Part shown: positions 39,246-47,747 of the stretch, piece after piece
Layout: each line of letters begins with the position of its first letter
How positions within the stretch are numbered: the first letter of the stretch is position 1
NCBI RefSeq assembly: GCF_900116635.1
Contig: NZ_FPBJ01000018.1
Coordinates: 1-64,000, forward strand
Source: Xenorhabdus koppenhoeferi
GTDB lineage: Bacteria > Pseudomonadota > Gammaproteobacteria > Enterobacterales > Enterobacteriaceae
Direction: 5' to 3'
Length of the DNA stretch: 64,000 nt
The notes under the pieces: generated by a model
The model's database searches: none
The model's input: the letters and a program-made list of their open reading frames with translations, nothing else
What the model was told of the DNA's origin: nothing
Made by a program: the position numbers and the translations under genes

Positions 39246-41813
39246 ATGGATAACTATCGTCATTATCTTCAACAAAAAATTTCTAATAATTGGATGTTAT
39301 TTATCAAGTCAAGCTTGCGATATTTATATCGAAAAGTGCTTTTCGGTACGTTATTAACTTCCTGTTTTTTGGCCTATAACAATAAAATTTATTCTGAAGA
39401 ACATTTTAACATCAATGCGTTGGAAACCCATTCAGGTTTTCCAGAAGATATTGATCTGTCAATTTTTACTAAAGATGATCAGCAGCCGCCCGGTCGTTAT
39501 TGGGTCGATATTTATCTTAATCGAGAGAAAGTAAATACCGGAAATATTGATTTTATTATCGTAAACAATAGACTCTCGCCAAAACTTAAAATTCAACAAC
39601 TCCGGGAAATGGGAGTTAATATTGATTCATTCCCTTTGCTCCGTGATTTATCACAAGAGACAGAACTTTCTGATTTGGGTCAATATATCTCATCTGCATC
39701 AACTTTTTTTGATTTTAAACTTCAGCGACTGGATATCAGTGTTCCGCAGGCTGCATTACATAATCAAGCCAGAGACTATGTACCACCTAATTTATGGGAA
39801 CAGGGATTAACGTCTCTGTTAGTCAACTATAATTACAATAGCTCTTTAGCCTGGCAAGATAACCAATCCGGCGCTACAAAAAATCATTTTCTTAATCTTA
39901 GAACAGGCGCTAACTGGGAAGCATGGCGTTTACGGAATTATTCCACCTATAGCAGCCAAGATAGAAAATGGCAAAATCTGAATACTTATCTTCAACGGGA
40001 TATTCATGCTCTAAAAAGCCAATTAACTTTAGGTGATAATTACACTTCCTCACCTATTTTTGATAGTTTTCAATTTTACGGTGCTCAATTGGCATCTGAT
40101 GACAGTATGTTGCCTGATAGCCTAAAAGGATTCGCTCCAACAATCCGAGGAATTGCACAAAGTAATGCTCAGGTAACCATTAAACAGAATAGTTATATTA
40201 TCTATGAGACTTATGTTTCCCCCGGCTCTTTTGTCATCAACGATCTCTATCCAACAGTTTCTACTGGTGATTTAGAAGTTATCGTCAAGGAAGCAGATGG
40301 AAAAGAACATCGTTCTATGCAATCTTTTTCTACAGTACCGATCATGTTGCGGGAAAATAGCCTACGGCATTCCCTGACGTTGGGAAAATACAAATCCAAT
40401 TCTCATCAAGATAAAGAACCCTTTTTTATGCAAGGTACGGTGATATATGGTGTTTCCAATCGTGTCACTGCTTATGGCGGAACAACAATCGCAAAAGATT
40501 ATCAATCAGTGGCATTGGGTACAGGCTATAGCCTTTTTGATTGGGGTTCCATCTCTTTTGATGTGACTTATGCCAAAACAAATTCAGTACCCCGCGGTAA
40601 GCATTATGGTCAATCTTATCGCTTTCAATATGCCAAAGATCTCTCACAAACCGGTACCAGCCTCACTCTTGCGGGTTATCGTTATTCAACCCAAAATTTT
40701 TACGATTTCAAAGAGGCAAATGAATTAAATGCTGCGAATGGCGGAGGTATTTACAGTGGTACCAATAAACGCAGCAAATTACAGCTACATATTAACCAGC
40801 CTCTGGGTGACTGGGGATCTGTCTATCTCTCTGCCTTGCAGCAAGATTATTGGCATCAGAAAGGTTATGAGAAAAGCATTAACGCAGGTTATAGCACAAG
40901 TTACAACTCAATCAATTATAACCTGAACTATTCCCATAATAGTTTCCTGGGTGAAAATCGCAATGAGCAGATTATCGCCTTGAGTATTCAGATTCCTCTT
41001 GACCGTTGGCTGAAAAATAACTGGGTAAGCTATAACATGACTAACAGCAAAAACAGTGATACTTCTCATCAGCTCGGTTTGACGGGTAGTGCTCTTGAAG
41101 ATAACAAGCTGACTTACAATATCCAGCAGAATTACACTCACCATAATAAAACTAATGGCGGAAATATTAATGCGGAATATAAAGGAGCATATAGCCAAAT
41201 TAACGCCGGTTACAATTACGATAAGCATTCCAGGCAACTGACTTATGGTTTAAATGGTGGGATTGTCGTCCATCCCTATGGCGTTACCCTTTCACAATCT
41301 TTGGGGGATACGCTTGCATTGGTACGTACCAATGGTGTTCAGGGCATTAAAGTACAAAATTATTCTGGTATCAAGACTGACTGGCAAGGCCATGCAATCG
41401 TGCCTTATGTCAGTAGCTACCGAAAAAACCGCATTGCTCTGGATACAAATTCGATGGGTAATAACGTTGATATTGATATTAACACGCAAACCATCGTCCC
41501 AACCCGGGGTTCATTGACTTTGGCCAATTTCCAAACTCGCATTGGCCACCGTGTTTTACTTACATTTTCCCACAACGATAAAGAGATCCCCTTTGGTGCA
41601 ATTGCAACATTGGAGCAAGAAAATGAGATAGATGAACCCAATAGTACTATTGTCGGTAATGATGGTCAGGCTTATCTCAGTGGTATTCCTCAGTCAGGCC
41701 GGATATGGGTGAAATGGGGTCATAAAGATGTTCAAGAATGTCGTGTTAATTATCAACTTCCAGAGAAAACTCCAGAATCTGGTCTGTACATGCTGAATGC
41801 ATCCTGCGAGTAA
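39246..41813 (+). CDS. outer-membrane fimbrial usher (FimD/PapC family)
   Basis: 855 residues, normal for ushers. The N-terminus is long, with a hydrophobic segment at about 28-45 (VLFGTLLTSCFLAY) as signal peptide; a later ATG (39291) is also possible. Then the N-terminal chaperone-binding domain (FNINALETH..., VDIYLNREKVN), the 24-stranded beta barrel with an inserted plug (GSFVINDLYPT...DGKEHRSMQSFSTVP), and two C-terminal domains ending in two cysteines (ECRVNYQLPEK..., NASCE). It forms the secretion pore and polymerises pilins. It continues the operon after the chaperone. Confidence 0.95.
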   Translation: MDNYRHYLQQKISNNWMLFIKSSLRYLYRKVLFGTLLTSCFLAYNNKIYSEEHFNINALETHSGFPEDIDLSIFTKDDQQPPGRYWVDIYLNREKVNTGNIDFIIVNNRLSPKLKIQQLREMGVNIDSFPLLRDLSQETELSDLGQYISSASTFFDFKLQRLDISVPQAALHNQARDYVPPNLWEQGLTSLLVNYNYNSSLAWQDNQSGATKNHFLNLRTGANWEAWRLRNYSTYSSQDRKWQNLNTYLQRDIHALKSQLTLGDNYTSSPIFDSFQFYGAQLASDDSMLPDSLKGFAPTIRGIAQSNAQVTIKQNSYIIYETYVSPGSFVINDLYPTVSTGDLEVIVKEADGKEHRSMQSFSTVPIMLRENSLRHSLTLGKYKSNSHQDKEPFFMQGTVIYGVSNRVTAYGGTTIAKDYQSVALGTGYSLFDWGSISFDVTYAKTNSVPRGKHYGQSYRFQYAKDLSQTGTSLTLAGYRYSTQNFYDFKEANELNAANGGGIYSGTNKRSKLQLHINQPLGDWGSVYLSALQQDYWHQKGYEKSINAGYSTSYNSINYNLNYSHNSFLGENRNEQIIALSIQIPLDRWLKNNWVSYNMTNSKNSDTSHQLGLTGSALEDNKLTYNIQQNYTHHNKTNGGNINAEYKGAYSQINAGYNYDKHSRQLTYGLNGGIVVHPYGVTLSQSLGDTLALVRTNGVQGIKVQNYSGIKTDWQGHAIVPYVSSYRKNRIALDTNSMGNNVDIDINTQTIVPTRGSLTLANFQTRIGHRVLLTFSHNDKEIPFGAIATLEQENEIDEPNSTIVGNDGQAYLSGIPQSGRIWVKWGHKDVQECRVNYQLPEKTPESGLYMLNASCE

Positions 41814-41829
41814 CAATTTGTTAATAACA

Positions 41830-41880
41830 ATATATACCCAATGGATTTCAAAAGAGGCAGTTTGAAAGACGAAGTGTATA
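41830..41880 (+). repeat. internally deleted ERIC-type element
   Basis: The left about 20 bases (tatacccaatggatttca) are joined directly to the right about 30 bases (aagaggcagtttgaaagacg to gtgtata). The central about 75 bases with the palindrome are missing. It lies between usher and adhesin genes. Confidence 0.85.
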
Positions 41881-41921
41881 GACTATTTATTTGATATTTT
41901 TACATATTATGGAAATTATTT

Positions 41922-42923
41922 ATGGCTAGCAGCTTAAAACTATTAATGGCGAGTTTATTTATTGTCGGCATGATGAGCAGTTTTGCCAGTCAGGCAAATA
42001 ATCAGTGCCAATATTATCCAAATATGACTGCTAAAATGACACCCGTTTCTTTTGGCACTATTGTCATTCCCAGAAATTATCCCATCGGAACAACCATCAG
42101 GGAAATTCGTCTGGATCAAGTGGATGAGCAAGGTTATATCGCTTTTTGTGATCAACCGACACAAGCTTCGTGGGATAAACCTGATTTTGCAGAAGCACAC
42201 TACAATTATGATGCAATTTATGAATCCGGTGTACCTGGCGTGGGAATACGTATCAATACATGGGGACCGGGTTATGGCATTAACTGGTTGCCCAGAAAAG
42301 TGGCAAATCCTCATTACTGTAATCTACCAGAATACTTCCGTAAAAATGGATGGCTCTATTGTGGAAAAACATGGGGTTATTTAACCGTGCAATTAATAAA
42401 AATTGCACCTACCACAGGCTCAGGAAACACTCATAGACGGGTATTAACCCGAGCTCTATTGGGCAATGCTCTTATTAATACTTTCTATTTAGAAAATACG
42501 CGCATCGTTACTCAAGGGTGTTCTCTTAAACAAAACACGATCTTTGTTAATATGGGGGATATCAGAACAAGTGAATTTCGGGGTATTAACAGTACTGCTG
42601 GAACCAAAGATTTCGAGCTGAAATTAGATTGTGATGCAAATCTTAATGTCCAAGTCTTATTGGATGGGCGCCCTGCTAAAAGCTATTCTAATAATATTTG
42701 GGCGTTGGATTACAGTAGTGACAACGTCACAGCAAAAGGTGTCGGTTTGCAAATCCTATATCAAAACCGCCTCATATCAATACGTACTCCGGTTGTGTCC
42801 GGTTCCACTCAGTTGGGAGGATATATTAGAATTCCATTGAGCGCTCATTATATCCAGACTGATGCCCGAATTATCCCTGGGAAAGCAAATGCAACAGCAA
42901 CGATTACGTTAACCTATCAATAA
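41922..42923 (+). CDS. two-domain fimbrial tip adhesin
   Basis: 333 residues with a signal peptide (about 1-25, ending SFASQA). Residues about 28-170 form an N-terminal receptor-binding domain rich in aromatics and cysteines (C28, GYIAFCDQP, HYCNLPEYF, GWLYCGKTW). Residues about 190-333 form a pilin domain with TQGCSL...NMGDI, a second cysteine (LDCDA) and the ending A-T-I-T-L-T-Y-Q. This build is that of FimH-type tip adhesins. The lectin half is not recognisable as any known sugar-binding type. GGAA lies 8 bases before the ATG. It is the last gene of the operon and precedes a terminator. Confidence 0.85.
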   Translation: MASSLKLLMASLFIVGMMSSFASQANNQCQYYPNMTAKMTPVSFGTIVIPRNYPIGTTIREIRLDQVDEQGYIAFCDQPTQASWDKPDFAEAHYNYDAIYESGVPGVGIRINTWGPGYGINWLPRKVANPHYCNLPEYFRKNGWLYCGKTWGYLTVQLIKIAPTTGSGNTHRRVLTRALLGNALINTFYLENTRIVTQGCSLKQNTIFVNMGDIRTSEFRGINSTAGTKDFELKLDCDANLNVQVLLDGRPAKSYSNNIWALDYSSDNVTAKGVGLQILYQNRLISIRTPVVSGSTQLGGYIRIPLSAHYIQTDARIIPGKANATATITLTYQ

Positions 42924-42940
42924 AATTAGCCCCTTCCATT

Positions 42941-42975
42941 TCCTCCATAGTGATGTTGTTATGGAGGATTTTTTA
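42941..42975 (+). terminator. intrinsic terminator of the fimbrial operon
   Basis: Perfect 9-bp stem tcctccata/tatggagga (42941-42949 and 42960-42968) followed by ttttttaatt, 18 bases after the adhesin stop. Confidence 0.9.
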
Positions 42976-43075
42976 ATTGGTTGACTGAAACCTTGGAGTT
43001 GATAATTAAACAAGTATGTTGTAACTATAAAAATGTTAGCCGAGTTTTTTAATCCAAAAACAAAACGTTGTATAC

Positions 43076-43120
43076 GTTTATGGGCCATAGTAAATAGTAA
43101 AATGACTACAGCCCATAAAC
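43076..43120 (-). terminator. inverted repeat past the hrpA stop
   Basis: Perfect 10-bp arms gtttatgggc/gcccataaac around a 25-base loop, 8 bases after the hrpA stop. No T run follows on the minus strand (gtatacaacg), so it is a weak terminator candidate or an mRNA 3' stabiliser. Confidence 0.4.
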
Positions 43121-43127
43121 AGTAAGA

Positions 43128-46100
43128 TCACGATGCTATATTTGCCATCGTCTGTAAAATACGCTTATCTGATATTGGATACGCTGTACCCAATTGCTGG
43201 GCAAATAAGCTAATGCGAAATTCTTCGATCATCCAGCGAACTTCTTTTACTTCCGGAAATTGTTGCTGCTGAACAGACAGTTTTGCCTGCCATTGTTGCC
43301 ACTGTCGCAGAATATGTTCAATCCGACTCATATGCGCTCTATCTTTATTAGGATCAATTGCCAATTTTTCCAATCGACGCTCAATACCACTCAAGTAACG
43401 CAAAATATCCGCCAGACGTTTCCAACCGTGAGAGGTGACAAATCCATTAAAGACCAAACCTGAAATTTGTTCTTTAATATCCGATAACGCAAGCGCCAGA
43501 GCAATATCTACCCGCCCTTTTAAGCGTTTGTTGATGTTAAAGACCGAAGTCAGGATCTGTTCTACCTGTTTGGCAATATCAACGACGGCATCATTCAAAT
43601 CAGCACGTACTTTATCCTGCAAGCCAGAAAATGCCTGTTCATTCCATGCCGGGCCACCGTTTTCTGCAATCAATTTATCCACACCGCAGGAGATGCAATC
43701 ATCAATCAAATCTAATACTTTTCCGTATGGGTTAAAGTACAGCCCCAGTTTAGATTTATTCGGTAATTTCTCATGCAGATATTTAATCGGTGATGGAATA
43801 TTCAGCAACAACAAACGACGTGTTCCTTCCCACATTGCATTTTGCTGTTCGGATTCGGTTTCGAATAGTTTTATGCCAATGCTATCTTTTTCATCCACCA
43901 GCGCCGGAAATGCTTTAACGGAATAGCCACCGCGTTTTTGTTCGTAACGCGCAGGCAATTCGCCAAAACTCCAGATGTGCAGACCACTTTGTTCAATACC
44001 ATCATCCGCAACAGCCGAAAGTGTTTCTTGAACTTTTCCTTTCAATTTGAGTTTCAGTGCTGACAAATCTTTGCCTTCAGCCAACGCTTTGTTTTTCTCT
44101 CCAAGAATGCGGAATGTTATCTTCAGATGATCAGGCACCTGTTCCAATTTCCAGTCATCACGTGACACTGTCACACCCGTCATACGGCGTAGTTCTCTTT
44201 CAAGACTATCCAATAAAGTCGCTTGTGGCTGTGTAATCCGCTCCAGAAATGCCTGCGCATAATTAGGTGCAGGTACAAAATTACGGCGTATCGGTTTTGG
44301 CAATGATTTAATCAGTGCAATGACTAATTCATGGCGAATTCCCGGAATTTGCCAGTCGAATCCTTCATCCTTAACCTGATTCAATACCGGTAACGGGATA
44401 TGTACAGTCACGCCATCAGCATCAGTTCCTGGTTCAAATTGATAACTCAAACGGAATTTTAAATTATCCTGATGCCAATAATTCGGATAATCCAATGCAC
44501 TGACTTTATCTGCATCTCCCTTAATCAACATGCTCTTTTCAAAGTTGAGCAATTCCGATTGTTCTTGACTCGCCGTTTTCCACCAACGGTCAAAATGACG
44601 GGCGGAAACAACGTCTTTGCCAATTCTCTGATCGTAGAAATTAAATAAGGTTTCATCATCCACCAGAATGTCCCGGCGGCGGGATTTATGCTCCAACTCC
44701 TCAACTTCTTCACGCAATTTCAAATTGGCGCGGAAGAATGAATGACGAGTTTGCCAATCCCCTTCGACCAAAGCATGGCGGATAAACAGTTCACGACATA
44801 ACATCGGATCTGTCTGGCTGTAATTCACTAAGCGCCCTGCCACAATCGGCAAGCCATACAAAGTGACTTTTTCCGTTGCCATCACTGCGCCCTGTGATTT
44901 TTGCCAATGTGGTTCGCTGTAGTGATGCTTAATCAAATGTGCGGCCAGTGGCTCTACCCATTCGGGTTCGATACGCGCAGCAATGCGTCCCCACAACCGG
45001 CTGGTTTCCACCAATTCAGCAACCATTGCCCATTTAGGGGATTTTTTAAATAAGCCAGAACCTGGAAAAACAGAGAAGCGAGCGTTGCGTGCACCGGTAT
45101 ATTCCTGTTTATCTGTATCTTTTTGCCCGATATGGGATAACAGACCAGTCAACAAGGCAATATGAATACTGCGATAGTCCGCTTCCTGACTATTAATCGG
45201 CAAACCAATTTCTTTCACAACTTGTCGAAGCTGGGTATAAACATCCTGCCACTCTCTGACGCGAAGGTAATTCAGATAATCCTGACGGCAAAGTTTGCGG
45301 AACTGAGAGCTGGACAGAAGTTTCTGCTGTTCCAGCAAAAAATCCCACAATTTCAGGTACGCAATGAAATCTGAATCTTTATCCGCAAAACGACGATGTT
45401 TTTCATCAGAAGCCTGCTGTTTTTCCAGTGGCCTTTCTCGTGGATCTTGAATTGATAACGCGGAGGCAATTACCATCACTTCACGGACACAGCCATGAGC
45501 TTTCGCTTCCAGCACCATACGAGCCAAACGTGGGTCGATAGGCAACTTTGATAATTGATGCCCCATTGGTGTCAGTTGGTAGACCTCTTGCGACAGAGAT
45601 TCCGGATCAATGGCTCCCAATTCCTCCAACAGGCGGACACCATCTTGAACATTGCGTTTATCCGGAGCTTGAACAAATGGGAATGCACTGACATCCCCTA
45701 AGCCAATTGATGTCATCTGCAAAATGACAGAAGCCAGATTGGTACGCAAAATTTCAGGATCAGTAAACTCGGGGCGTGATAAATAATCCTCTTCCGAATA
45801 GAGACGAATACAAATCCCATTTGAAACACGACCGCAGCGCCCTTTTCGCTGATTGGCTGATGCTTGAGAAATAGGTTCTATCGGTAAACGCTGCACTTTG
45901 GTTCGATAGCTGTATCGGCTGATACGCGCATATCCTGTATCGATCACATATTTAATGCCCGGCACAGTCAACGACGTTTCCGCTACGTTGGTTGCCAGGA
46001 TAATACGGCGCCCGATATGGAATTGGAATATCCGATTCTGCTCACTGTTAGACAGCCGTGCAAAGAGTGGCAAGATTTCAGTATGAGGTAAATCCTGCTT

Positions 46101-47120
46101 ACTGAGCGCATCCGCCGTATCACGAATCTCTCGTTCACCACTCATGAACACCAGTATGTCACCTGAGCTTTCACGCCCTAATTCATCCACTGCATCAATA
46201 ATGGCTTCAAGCTGATCTCGATCACTGTCATTATCATCACCAACTACTGGACGATAGCGAACTTCCACTGGATAGGTACGCCCAGACACTTCAATAATTG
46301 GCACATTGTTAACATTGTTAACATTGTTAAAATGGCGGGAGAAACGTTCAGGATCAATGGTTGCAGAAGTAATGATAACTTTCAGATCAGGGCGCTTTGG
46401 CAACAATTGACGTAAATAACCGAGAATGAAATCGATATTCAGACTGCGTTCATGGGCTTCATCAATAATTAGCGTATCATATTGCAACAAAAGGCGATCT
46501 TGCTGCAATTCTGCCAGCAAAATACCGTCAGTCATCAATTTGACTAACGTATTTTCACTGACCTGATCATTAAAACGGACTTTATAACCGACTGTCGAAC
46601 CTAACGGGGTTTCCAGTTCATCCGCAATACGATTGGCAACCGAACGGGCGGCCAAACGACGGGGTTGAGTATGCCCAATCAGCCCTTTGATACCCCTGCC
46701 CAATTCAAGGCATATTTTGGGGATCTGAGTCGTTTTACCCGAACCGGTTTCCCCGGCAATAATAACAACCTGATGATCCCGGATCGCTTTGTAGATATCG
46801 CCTTTTTTCTGACTAACAGGTAAATTTTCAGGATAGTTAATTGAAGGAGATGCGGCTTGGCGATTAATGATTTTTCGTTTTGCAATCGCAATATCCGCAG
46901 AAATAGATTCTGCCACAGACTGTAAGGAAGTTTGATTCTTAATTTTTGTTGCCCCATGCAGACGTTTTCTCAAACGGAACTGATCGCACAGCGATGTGTG
47001 ATCAAGTTCAGTGAATAATTCAGCGAATGTTGCTGTCAAAGGTGATTCCACAGTAATAAATCCTTGTGACGTTCTTAAACTGAGTAGCGCTGTCTTTGCA
47101 GGCTCAGAGGATACTGTCAT
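43128..47120 (-). CDS. hrpA: HrpA, DEAH-box ATP-dependent RNA helicase
   Basis: 1330 residues (E. coli about 1300). The helicase core at about 80-600 has Walker A GETGSGKTTQIPK, Walker B DEAHERS, SAT (TSATID), and motif VI QRKGRCGR. A helical/OB region follows, then a long C-terminal DUF3418-type extension. HrpA works on mRNA in the cytosol and has been linked to processing of fimbrial mRNA and to rescue of stalled ribosomes. A 9-bp triple repeat adds N-N-V-N-N-V-N-N-V between the ATPase motifs. The gene is monocistronic and converges on the fimbrial operon. Confidence 0.97.
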   Translation of the reverse strand: MTVSSEPAKTALLSLRTSQGFITVESPLTATFAELFTELDHTSLCDQFRLRKRLHGATKIKNQTSLQSVAESISADIAIAKRKIINRQAASPSINYPENLPVSQKKGDIYKAIRDHQVVIIAGETGSGKTTQIPKICLELGRGIKGLIGHTQPRRLAARSVANRIADELETPLGSTVGYKVRFNDQVSENTLVKLMTDGILLAELQQDRLLLQYDTLIIDEAHERSLNIDFILGYLRQLLPKRPDLKVIITSATIDPERFSRHFNNVNNVNNVPIIEVSGRTYPVEVRYRPVVGDDNDSDRDQLEAIIDAVDELGRESSGDILVFMSGEREIRDTADALSKQDLPHTEILPLFARLSNSEQNRIFQFHIGRRIILATNVAETSLTVPGIKYVIDTGYARISRYSYRTKVQRLPIEPISQASANQRKGRCGRVSNGICIRLYSEEDYLSRPEFTDPEILRTNLASVILQMTSIGLGDVSAFPFVQAPDKRNVQDGVRLLEELGAIDPESLSQEVYQLTPMGHQLSKLPIDPRLARMVLEAKAHGCVREVMVIASALSIQDPRERPLEKQQASDEKHRRFADKDSDFIAYLKLWDFLLEQQKLLSSSQFRKLCRQDYLNYLRVREWQDVYTQLRQVVKEIGLPINSQEADYRSIHIALLTGLLSHIGQKDTDKQEYTGARNARFSVFPGSGLFKKSPKWAMVAELVETSRLWGRIAARIEPEWVEPLAAHLIKHHYSEPHWQKSQGAVMATEKVTLYGLPIVAGRLVNYSQTDPMLCRELFIRHALVEGDWQTRHSFFRANLKLREEVEELEHKSRRRDILVDDETLFNFYDQRIGKDVVSARHFDRWWKTASQEQSELLNFEKSMLIKGDADKVSALDYPNYWHQDNLKFRLSYQFEPGTDADGVTVHIPLPVLNQVKDEGFDWQIPGIRHELVIALIKSLPKPIRRNFVPAPNYAQAFLERITQPQATLLDSLERELRRMTGVTVSRDDWKLEQVPDHLKITFRILGEKNKALAEGKDLSALKLKLKGKVQETLSAVADDGIEQSGLHIWSFGELPARYEQKRGGYSVKAFPALVDEKDSIGIKLFETESEQQNAMWEGTRRLLLLNIPSPIKYLHEKLPNKSKLGLYFNPYGKVLDLIDDCISCGVDKLIAENGGPAWNEQAFSGLQDKVRADLNDAVVDIAKQVEQILTSVFNINKRLKGRVDIALALALSDIKEQISGLVFNGFVTSHGWKRLADILRYLSGIERRLEKLAIDPNKDRAHMSRIEHILRQWQQWQAKLSVQQQQFPEVKEVRWMIEEFRISLFAQQLGTAYPISDKRILQTMANIAS
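46303..46329 (-). repeat. three perfect 9-bp repeats inside hrpA
   Basis: acattgtta occurs at 46303-46311, 46312-46320 and 46321-46329. It encodes (N-N-V) three times just before PIIEVSGRTYPVEV in the helicase core. The multiple of three keeps the frame. Copy number could vary by slippage. Confidence 0.92.
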
Positions 47121-47191
47121 CGAAAAAATGACACAAACGCAGCCCGAAGAAGCTGTCGCTTAACCAGGATTGAGTGCGCCAAACGGCGCGC

Positions 47192-47512
47192 TTATTTCTT
47201 CATCCAATTACCATTAATACCAAGCACATACTCCCCGGAAGCTGCGCGATTCACTAATTTTTCACCCGTTATTTTCGCAACTTGATCTGTTGTCATATTA
47301 TTCTGAGCTGCTATCTCAGCATATTTCTTTTCCCGTTCCCTATTAATCCTTTTAACCATAGATTGAACATCCAAAGTGTTTTTTACGGGAGCCAGATAGC
47401 CACTAAATGTCTCTCCCACCAGTCCTTGTTGTTTGGCTTCATTCAACGTCATGCCTATGGCAAAAGAACTGAATAGCAGACCCAACAAAAATATTACTCC
47501 TGCTTTTTTCAT
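47192..47512 (-). CDS. ydbL: YdbL, periplasmic DUF1318 protein of the YdbH-YnbE-YdbL system
   Basis: 106 residues. Signal peptide about 1-19 (ending F-A-I-G), then L-N-E-A-K-Q-Q-G-L-V-G-E-T and a KYAEIAAQNNMTTDQVAKITGEKL block typical of the family. It is the last gene of a three-gene operon with ydbH and ynbE. YdbL is thought to act as a periplasmic chaperone for the YdbH-YnbE bridge that carries phospholipid to the outer membrane. Confidence 0.94.
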   Translation of the reverse strand: MKKAGVIFLLGLLFSSFAIGMTLNEAKQQGLVGETFSGYLAPVKNTLDVQSMVKRINREREKKYAEIAAQNNMTTDQVAKITGEKLVNRAASGEYVLGINGNWMKK

Positions 47513-47522
47513 ATCTTAGCCT

Positions 47523-47747
47523 TTAGAATAGGTTAGAATTATTTTTGAGCATATCTTCAATTTGTCGATCAATCTTAATATGAATTTCATGTTCAATTTT
47601 TACATTCATATTAATATTGATAGGCTTATCCGGTGTTGCTACTTCCAGCCTGACACACCCCAGTAATGCCAGGTTAACCAATATTATTCCAGCCCACATC
47701 ATACCCATTTTGGCTATCGGCAACCTGAATCCAGTTTCTGTTATCAT
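47523..47747 (-). CDS. ynbE: YnbE, small outer-membrane lipoprotein
   Basis: 74 residues. A hydrophobic segment leads to a lipobox L-L-G-C with the lipidated C31. After it, D-K-P-I-N-I-N-M-N-V-K-I-E-H-E-I-H-I-K matches the E. coli YnbE core as I remember it. The ATG overlaps the ydbH stop (ATGA), showing tight translational coupling. YnbE stacks as beta strands on the C-terminus of YdbH to complete the intermembrane bridge. The N-terminus is longer than in E. coli by about 13 residues, so a start at M14 is possible. Confidence 0.92.
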   Translation of the reverse strand: MITETGFRLPIAKMGMMWAGIILVNLALLGCVRLEVATPDKPININMNVKIEHEIHIKIDRQIEDMLKNNSNLF

